NCBI GenBank assembly: GCA_035296905.1
Contig: DATHAA010000047.1
Coordinates: 1-29,825 of the forward strand
DNA length: 29,825 nucleotides
DNA from: DATEOR01 sp035296905
Lineage (GTDB): Bacteria; Actinomycetota; Thermoleophilia; Gaiellales; Gaiellaceae
Reading direction: 5' to 3'
This document shows, in pieces, positions 24,713 through 29,825 of this stretch. The position numbers were made by a program, and so were the translations under genes. Numbering within the stretch: the first letter of the stretch is position 1; each line of letters opens with the position of its first letter. Under the pieces are notes generated by a model. The model worked only from the letters and a program-made list of their open reading frames with translations, ran no database searches and was not told the DNA's origin.

Positions 24713-25297
24713 GTGACGCTCGGCCGCGAGTTCTTCGCGCGGAGCGTGCACGAGGTCGCGCCCGACCTGATCGGCTGCGGGCTGCTCGTCGACGGGGTCG
24801 GCGGCCCGATTGTCGAAGTGGAGGCCTACGACCAGGAGGACCCGGCGAGCCACGGCTTCCGCGGGGAGACCGCGCGCAACCGCTCGATGTTCGGGCCGCC
24901 GGGCCACGCCTACGTCTACCGCTCCTACGGCATCCACTGGTGTCTCAACCTGGTCTGCGAGGAGATGGGCGTCGCGGCCGCGGTGCTCCTCCGCGCGCTC
25001 GAGCCGACCCGCGGCATCGAGGAGATGTGCGCCCGCCGGGGACTCGACGAGCCCCGCCTTCTCTGCGCTGGCCCGGGCCGCCTCTGCCAGGCGCTGGCCG
25101 TGACGCGGGAGCACGACGGCTTGCCCCTCGACCGCCCGCCCTTCGAGCTCCGTGCGCGCGCGAGCGTGCCGGAGATCATCACCGGACCGCGGGTCGGGAT
25201 CATGCAAGCCGCCGACTTGCCGTGGCGCTACGGCCTCGCGGGCTCGCCCTATCTTTCGCGCAGCTTTGTGAGAGGCCGAGACAAAACGAACACCTGA
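24713..25297 (+). CDS. 3-methyladenine DNA glycosylase (AAG/MPG family)
   Basis: This 194-residue base-excision enzyme removes alkylated purines. Family signatures are LGREFFARSVHEVAPDLIGCGLLVD, the catalytic-region segment VEVEAYDQEDPASHGFRGETARNRSMFGPPGHAYVYRSYGIHWCLNLV and ITGPRVGIMQAADLPWRYGL. The tail SPYLSRSFV is typical. Glu in EVEAY is the expected catalytic acid that activates water. The GTG at 24713 lies 3 nt after the preceding stop codon, so the two genes are probably co-transcribed. It converges on the PBP gene across a 145-nt gap containing a perfect inverted repeat. Confidence 0.93.
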   Translation: MTLGREFFARSVHEVAPDLIGCGLLVDGVGGPIVEVEAYDQEDPASHGFRGETARNRSMFGPPGHAYVYRSYGIHWCLNLVCEEMGVAAAVLLRALEPTRGIEEMCARRGLDEPRLLCAGPGRLCQALAVTREHDGLPLDRPPFELRARASVPEIITGPRVGIMQAADLPWRYGLAGSPYLSRSFVRGRDKTNT

Positions 25298-25343
25298 GTC
25301 GCCGGGTTGGCGCTGGAACGGCACGATGCCGCGTCCTCGGTCA

Positions 25344-25370
25344 CGCGGGTATCTCAATTCGATACCCGCG
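25344..25370. terminator. Inverted repeat between convergent genes, possible bidirectional terminator
   Basis: CGCGGGTATC (25344-25353) and GATACCCGCG (25361-25370) form a perfect 10-bp stem with a 7-nt loop (TCAATTC), midway between the stops of the glycosylase gene (+) and the PBP gene (-). There is no T tract on either side. A 9-bp direct repeat GCGTCCTCG flanks it (25331-25339 and 25377-25385). Confidence 0.5.
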
Positions 25371-25442
25371 ATCCCTGCGTCCTCGCCTGGCATCCGCCCA
25401 GCACGCCCCGGCGACGAGGATTCGTCCTGTCTCGACCTCGGG

Positions 25443-27863
25443 TCAGCGCCCGACGACCAGCTTGATCGTCATGTTCTCGACCGAGGCGAGCCCGCGCTTC
25501 GGGAACTGCTGGAGAACGCGCCCGGGCTTCCCTTCCGCGTAGGTCTGCACGAGCCCGGCCAGATCATGGCGGGCAAGCTTCCTCCGCGCCTGCTCGAGCG
25601 GAAGGCCGGTCACGTCGGGGATGCGGCCGTTCACCGCCATCGGCACGACGACGCGCACGGTGTCGAAGGAAGACAACGTTCCGTTGGCCGGGAACTGCGC
25701 GACCACGCGGCCGAGCCGCTCGCCGCCCTCCGCGGGCCGCGTGACCACCTCGACGGTCAGCGGCAGGCCCTCGAGCCTGATCTTGGCGTCTGCGAGTTTC
25801 GCGCCGACGACGGCGGGCACATCCACCTCGTTCGGCTTGCACGGCGCGTGCTTCGTCGGCTCCGAGCCGGCGACGTAAGTGACGAGGTGCCCGTCGTGGC
25901 AGTTGCCGTTGTCGAGCAGCCACTGGTTGTTGCGGTAGACGACGTCGCGCGCCACCGTCGACTCGTAGGCCGGTGAGGGGAAGCTCTCCGGCGAGTCGTT
26001 CTCGGCCTGGAGCGCCTTCTCGACGAAGCTCTTCCAGATGAGCGCGGGGTAAGTACCGCCGGCGACCGGCCCGCCCTCAAACTGGGTCACCATCGGGACC
26101 AGCTTGTTCGGGTACCCCACCCAGACCGCGACCGCGAGTTGCGGCGTGTAGCCCACGAACCAGGCGTCGCCGTAGTTCTCGGTCGTTCCCGTCTTGCCGG
26201 CCACGGCCCGGTCGGTGAGGGCGGCGCGCTTCCCTGTTCCCGTCGTGACGACGCTCTGGAGGATGGAGTTGAGTGTCGCCGCGTCGTTCGGGTCGAGGAC
26301 CTGCTTTTCGACCGGCTCGTTCTTCTCGATGCGGTTCCCCTCGACGATCTTCGTGACCGCCCGCGGGGTGTTCCCGAGAATCGAGCCGTCGACGCGGACT
26401 CCGTTGTGCGCGAACGTCGAGAACGCGCGCGCCATCTCGAGCGGGTTCACCGCCTCGGCGCCGAGCCCGATCGCGAAGTAGTCGTTGAGTGGGCTGTGGA
26501 TCCCGAGCCGCTTCGCGGTCGCAGCCACATTCCCGGGCCCGACCTGTGCGGTCAGCTGCGCGTAGACCGAGTTGTCGGAGTAGGTCGTCGCGTCGACGAG
26601 GTCGATCGTCCCGAGATACGAGTTCTCGTAGTTGTGCACCGACCAGAGCTTGTCCCCGAGGTTGATGACGGTCGGTTGTGAGGTGAACTGTGTCTGCGGC
26701 GAGATCCCCTCGCTGAGCGCGGTCGCCAGCACGAATGGCTTGAAGGAGGAGCCGGGCTGCCGCTCGCCCTGGACGGCAAGGTTGAACTGGCTCTTCTTGT
26801 AGTTACGCCCCCCGACCATCGCGAGCACACGGCCGTCGCGCGGGTCGATCGCGACGAGCGCGGCGGTCGGGTCTTGCCGGTTCGGGAGCCATTCGTCGAT
26901 CGCCTGCGCAGCGAGCCGCTGCAGGTCGAGGTCGATGGTCGTGTACACCTTGAGCCCGCCGCCGAAGACCTTCCCCGAGCCGTAGTACGGGACGAGCTGC
27001 TGCTTCACGTACTCCGCGAAGTAACCCTGCCGACCGGAGGTGACGGGCAGGTGGATGTTCTGGGGCTTCGGCAGCTTTTGCGCGTCGGCGGTCAGCTGCT
27101 CCATCAGGCTGATGAGACCCTCGTCGCGCATCAATTGAAGAACGACGCGCCGGCGCCCCTCCGCTGCCTTCGGGTTCGTGGCGGGGTCGTAGGCGCCGGG
27201 GCTCGCCGGCAGGCCGGCGAGGAGCGCGGACTGCGCAAGCGTCAGGTCGCTCGCGTGCTCGTTGAAGTACACACGGGCGGCCATTTCGATCCCGTACGCG
27301 CCGTTCCCGAAGTAGATCGTGTTCAGGTAGGCGGTGAGGATCCGGTCCTTCGACCACTTGCGCTCGAGCTGCCAGGCGAGGGCTGCCTCCTTGAGCTTCC
27401 GGCTGATTGTCCGCTCCTGGTGCGTGTACGTGTTCTTGACGAACTGCTGCGTGATCGTCGAGCCGCCCTCGACGACGGCCTTGTGGCGGACGTCGGCCCA
27501 GACCGCGCGGAGGATTCCGCGGTAATCGACGCCTTGGTGCTCCCAGAAGCGGCGGTCCTCGACCGCGACGATCGCCTGTTTCATGAGCGGCGAGATGTCG
27601 TCGCTCGCCACCACGATCCGGCTCTCGTCGCCACGCAGGGTGGCGAGGACGGTCTTGCCGTCGGAGGCGTAGATGTAGCCGAGCTGCTGCGGGCGCTTGC
27701 TTGTCGACGGCTCGAGCGCCGCAACGTCGCTCGCGATCGCGCTCACCAGGCCGTAGGCGAACGAGACGAGCGAGACGAATACGAGGACGCTGAGCAGCGC
27801 AAGAAATCTGAGCTTGCGGATCCTGCGGCGTTTGGGAGGGCGACTGCTTCGTCGGAACGGCAC
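25443..27863 (-). CDS. Class A penicillin-binding protein (PBP1A-type) with two PASTA domains
   Basis: This is an 806-residue bifunctional peptidoglycan synthase. A basic cytoplasmic tail (residues 1-18) and one membrane anchor (19-41) precede the GT51 glycosyltransferase domain (about 80-250) with catalytic E102 (AVEDRRFWEHQGVD) and GGSTITQQFVKN. The transpeptidase domain follows (about 335-630) with S372-x-x-K375, S429-D-N431 and K557-T-G. Two PASTA repeats end the protein (about 675-806; DVPAVVGAKLADAKIRL and IPDVTGLPLEQARRKL). GTG 27863 was chosen because the membrane-anchor region starts there and TAGAAT lies 10 nt upstream. The longer open frame runs through the divergent tyrS gene. It builds and cross-links the cell wall outside the membrane. 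Confidence 0.94.
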   Translation of the reverse strand: MPFRRSSRPPKRRRIRKLRFLALLSVLVFVSLVSFAYGLVSAIASDVAALEPSTSKRPQQLGYIYASDGKTVLATLRGDESRIVVASDDISPLMKQAIVAVEDRRFWEHQGVDYRGILRAVWADVRHKAVVEGGSTITQQFVKNTYTHQERTISRKLKEAALAWQLERKWSKDRILTAYLNTIYFGNGAYGIEMAARVYFNEHASDLTLAQSALLAGLPASPGAYDPATNPKAAEGRRRVVLQLMRDEGLISLMEQLTADAQKLPKPQNIHLPVTSGRQGYFAEYVKQQLVPYYGSGKVFGGGLKVYTTIDLDLQRLAAQAIDEWLPNRQDPTAALVAIDPRDGRVLAMVGGRNYKKSQFNLAVQGERQPGSSFKPFVLATALSEGISPQTQFTSQPTVINLGDKLWSVHNYENSYLGTIDLVDATTYSDNSVYAQLTAQVGPGNVAATAKRLGIHSPLNDYFAIGLGAEAVNPLEMARAFSTFAHNGVRVDGSILGNTPRAVTKIVEGNRIEKNEPVEKQVLDPNDAATLNSILQSVVTTGTGKRAALTDRAVAGKTGTTENYGDAWFVGYTPQLAVAVWVGYPNKLVPMVTQFEGGPVAGGTYPALIWKSFVEKALQAENDSPESFPSPAYESTVARDVVYRNNQWLLDNGNCHDGHLVTYVAGSEPTKHAPCKPNEVDVPAVVGAKLADAKIRLEGLPLTVEVVTRPAEGGERLGRVVAQFPANGTLSSFDTVRVVVPMAVNGRIPDVTGLPLEQARRKLARHDLAGLVQTYAEGKPGRVLQQFPKRGLASVENMTIKLVVGR

Positions 27864-27873
27864 GAAGTGCGTG

Positions 27874-27879
27874 ATTCTA
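27874..27879 (-). promoter_or_regulatory. -10 element for the PBP gene
   Basis: TAGAAT on the minus strand ends 10 nt before the GTG at 27863. It matches 5 of 6 consensus bases. The leader would be only a few nucleotides. Confidence 0.5.
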
Positions 27880-27907
27880 GCCCGGGGTCGCGGACCGGAG
27901 ACGACTC

Positions 27908-27913
27908 TATGAT
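27908..27913 (+). promoter_or_regulatory. -10 element for tyrS
   Basis: TATGAT matches 5 of 6 consensus bases and ends 9 nt before the ATG at 27923. The intergenic region shared with the PBP gene is 59 nt, so the two promoters are back-to-back. No T-box leader can fit upstream of tyrS. Confidence 0.5.
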
Positions 27914-27922
27914 CGGGCAGCC

Positions 27923-29080
27923 ATGGCGCCCCAAATCGCAGAGCTGACCCGCAACGCGGTCGACGTCCTTCCCGAGGGCGAGCTCGAGCGCAAGCTTGCG
28001 CTCGGCCGGCCGCTGCGCGTGAAGCTCGGGATCGACCCGACCGCACCGGACGTCCACGTCGGACACGCCATCCCGCTCCAGCGCATGGCCGCGTTCCAGC
28101 GCGCCGGACACGTGGGCGTGCTGATCGTCGGCGACTACACGGGGCGGATCGGCGACCCCTCCGGCCGCTCGGCCGAGCGGCCCGTCCTCTCCGACGAGGA
28201 GATCGACGCGAACTCGAAGCGCTACTTCGAGCAGGCCAAGCAGATCATCGACCCGAAAAAGACGGAGGTGCGCTTCAACGGCGAGTGGCTCGCCAAGCTC
28301 GACTTCGCGGAGGTCGTCCGGCTCACACGCACCATTACGGTGGCGCGACTGCTCGAGCGCGACGACTTCGAGCAGCGTTTTTCGGCCAAGACGCCGATCT
28401 CGGTGTCAGAGCTTCTCTATCCCTTCATGCAGGCCTACGACTCGGTCGCCATCGAGGCGGACGTCGAGCTCGGCGGAACCGACCAGCTCTACAACCTGCT
28501 CGCCGGCCGGGACGTGATGCAGGCCTACGGGCTCGAGCCGCAGGTCGCGCTCACGACGCCGCTCCTCATGGGCACCGACGGGCGCAAGATGAGCGCCTCG
28601 CTCGGAAATTACATCGGGCTCGCGGAGCCTCCCGAAGAACAGTTCGGGAAGACGATGCGGATCTCGGACGAGGCCTTGCCGGAGTATTACCGCCTCGTGA
28701 TGGAGTCGGAGATCGATCCGACCACGCTCGATCCGATGGAGGCCAAGCTCGCGCTTGCGCGCTTCATCGTCGGCCGCTCGCACGGGGAGGGGTCGGCGGG
28801 CGAGGCGGAGGCGCATTTCACGCGCGTGGTGCGCGAGGGTCAGGCTCCCGACGAGGTTGCCGAGGCGGAAATCCCCCCCGGCGACCCGGTCCATCTGCCG
28901 GCCCTCCTCGCCGAACTGGGACTTACCCCGTCGACGAGCGAGGCCCGCCGCCGCATCTCACAGGGCGGCGTGCGCGTGAACGGCGAGCCGGTGACCGATC
29001 TCGATGTGCCGCGGGCCTCCCTGGAGGGGGCCCTGCTACAGGCTGGGAAACGGCAATTCATCAGGCTTCGCGTTTCTTGA
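27923..29080 (+). CDS. tyrS: Tyrosyl-tRNA synthetase
   Basis: This 385-residue class I synthetase attaches tyrosine to tRNA(Tyr). The HIGH-type motif is HVGH (residues 45-48, in LGIDPTAPDVHVGHA) and the second signature KMSAS is at residues 222-226. VGDYTGRIGDPSGRS and LGGTDQLYNLLAGRD complete the catalytic domain. A C-terminal S4 RNA-binding domain (about 318-385; STSEARRRISQGGVRVNGEPV) is present. The LGIDPTAPD form suggests the TyrZ-type branch. ATG 27923 follows TATGAT by 9 nt without a Shine-Dalgarno. The TGA stop lies inside the -35 hexamer of the rrn promoter. Confidence 0.95.
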   Translation: MAPQIAELTRNAVDVLPEGELERKLALGRPLRVKLGIDPTAPDVHVGHAIPLQRMAAFQRAGHVGVLIVGDYTGRIGDPSGRSAERPVLSDEEIDANSKRYFEQAKQIIDPKKTEVRFNGEWLAKLDFAEVVRLTRTITVARLLERDDFEQRFSAKTPISVSELLYPFMQAYDSVAIEADVELGGTDQLYNLLAGRDVMQAYGLEPQVALTTPLLMGTDGRKMSASLGNYIGLAEPPEEQFGKTMRISDEALPEYYRLVMESEIDPTTLDPMEAKLALARFIVGRSHGEGSAGEAEAHFTRVVREGQAPDEVAEAEIPPGDPVHLPALLAELGLTPSTSEARRRISQGGVRVNGEPVTDLDVPRASLEGALLQAGKRQFIRLRVS

Positions 29081-29104
29081 CGGTCTAGCGATCGCTGCTA
29101 TCAT
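29077..29104 (+). promoter_or_regulatory. rrn operon promoter
   Basis: TTGACG (29077-29082) and TATCAT (29099-29104) are separated by 16 nt, each matching 5 of 6 consensus bases. This is the best full promoter in the window. The -35 hexamer contains the tyrS stop codon. Transcription should begin near 29111, about 300 nt before mature 16S. Confidence 0.7.
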
Positions 29105-29206
29105 GCACGGGCTGTCGGAAACGGCTGCGCACGTAAGAGTCCACCCGCGACACAACTGGAGAAGCCCTTCGAAGCGAAGCTGATACGGTGGTATCGACTT
29201 CTGGAG

Positions 29207-29230
29207 GGCCTCCGCGCGGGAGGCCTTTTT
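29207..29230 (+). terminator. Intrinsic terminator inside the rRNA leader
   Basis: GGCCTCC (29207-29213) pairs with GGAGGCC (29219-29225) through a 5-nt loop and is followed by TTTTT. It lies about 100 nt after the promoter start and about 30 nt before the boxA-like sequence. Confidence 0.7.
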
Positions 29231-29256
29231 CGTGGGTAGCCCCCACCCGGGGCGCG

Positions 29257-29275
29257 GTCTTTGAAAACTCAACAG
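29257..29275 (+). promoter_or_regulatory. boxA-like antitermination site of the rRNA leader
   Basis: The sequence around GTCTTTGAAAACTCAACA closely resembles the conserved leader element before 16S genes in Gram-positive bacteria, which binds NusB/NusE and marks rRNA transcripts for antitermination. Confidence 0.6.
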
Positions 29276-29413
29276 CGTGATACGTCGAGACCCTCGGCTG
29301 CGCTTCGGCGTGGTCGGGGTCTAAATGAACCCGTCTCCTCCTCATCGAGGGGACTTTGAGCTCAAGCTCATCCTGAAAGTCAGCAACCGGTCTTCGGACC
29401 GAATGCGAACAAC

Positions 29414-29825
<412 letters not shown>

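Larger units (their letters stand above)
29111..29413 (+). other. rRNA leader region, structured
   Basis: No protein gene is visible here. From 5' to 3' it holds a long stem-loop (29176-29186 with 29191-29201, one 2-nt mismatch, loop GGTG), an intrinsic terminator (29207-29230), a boxA-like segment (about 29257-29275), an AGACCC/GGGTCT helix (29288-29293 with 29317-29322), a GACTTT/AAAGTC pair (29352-29357 with 29376-29381) and a UUCG-capped hairpin (29388-29401). The last elements probably form part of the 5' processing stem of 16S. The first ~120 nt could be a separate small RNA. Confidence 0.55.

Noticed and set aside
29181..29230. T-box-like GGTGGTATCGAC followed by a terminator
   Set aside because: It resembles the T-box core, but the bases form a self-contained GATAC-GGTG-GTATC hairpin, no specifier stem is evident, and the downstream gene is 16S rRNA rather than a synthetase or amino-acid gene.

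Overview
The window is high-GC chromosomal DNA from an actinobacterium, most likely class Thermoleophilia (Gaiellales or Solirubrobacterales-like). I base this on the first 412 bases of a 16S rRNA gene at the right edge, the GC-rich codon use, and the gene set: Tad pilus genes, GatCAB, a bifunctional PBP with PASTA domains and many NTGA-coupled gene pairs. The lineage is inferred from pattern recognition only. I see no phage genes, insertion sequences, CRISPR arrays or tRNA genes.

Layout. Positions 1-7389 (+) are the end of a Tad/Flp pilus locus: a partial TadE/TadG-like surface protein, CpaB, a TadZ/CpaE ATPase, the TadA/CpaF secretion ATPase, a fused vWA-TadB membrane protein, TadC, and an isoprenylcysteine-methyltransferase-like membrane enzyme coupled to TadC. 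A small membrane protein (7499-7807) runs tail-to-tail into a minus-strand block (7804-12569). Read in its own direction, that block is a di-iron ferritin-like protein, HMG-CoA reductase, a hotdog thioesterase, a small Cys/His protein and a GT-C glycosyltransferase. Divergent from it is folD, then a cold-shock gene with an intrinsic terminator, then gatC-gatA-gatB and a PPOX-family protein. Next are a frameshifted LppX/LprG-like lipoprotein gene and a convergent membrane protein. Positions 19075-24342 form an amino-acid block: class V aminotransferase, serA, YbaK-like deacylase, ilvE and a DegT-family aminotransferase. A possible RemA-like protein and a 3-methyladenine DNA glycosylase follow. 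A class A PBP (-) and tyrS (+) are divergent, and tyrS runs into the rrn promoter, a structured leader and 16S.

Genes are packed by stop/start overlaps: ATGA at cpaB-tadZ, tadC-ICMT and serA-ybaK; GTGA at tadA-tadB, gatB-PPOX and aminotransferase-serA. At three junctions (ferritin-HMGR, HMGR-thioesterase, ilvE-degT) the same geometry is CTGA. The downstream protein then fits its family only if CTG is the start, and in two of the three no nearby ATG, GTG or TTG exists. Several operon-leading genes have a -10-like hexamer 6-10 nt before the start codon and no Shine-Dalgarno, which suggests leaderless transcripts.

The points most worth following are the CTG starts, the di-iron/HMG-CoA reductase/thioesterase operon, the vWA-TadB fusion with a co-transcribed methyltransferase, the single-base lesion in the lipoprotein gene, and an intrinsic terminator in the rRNA leader upstream of boxA.
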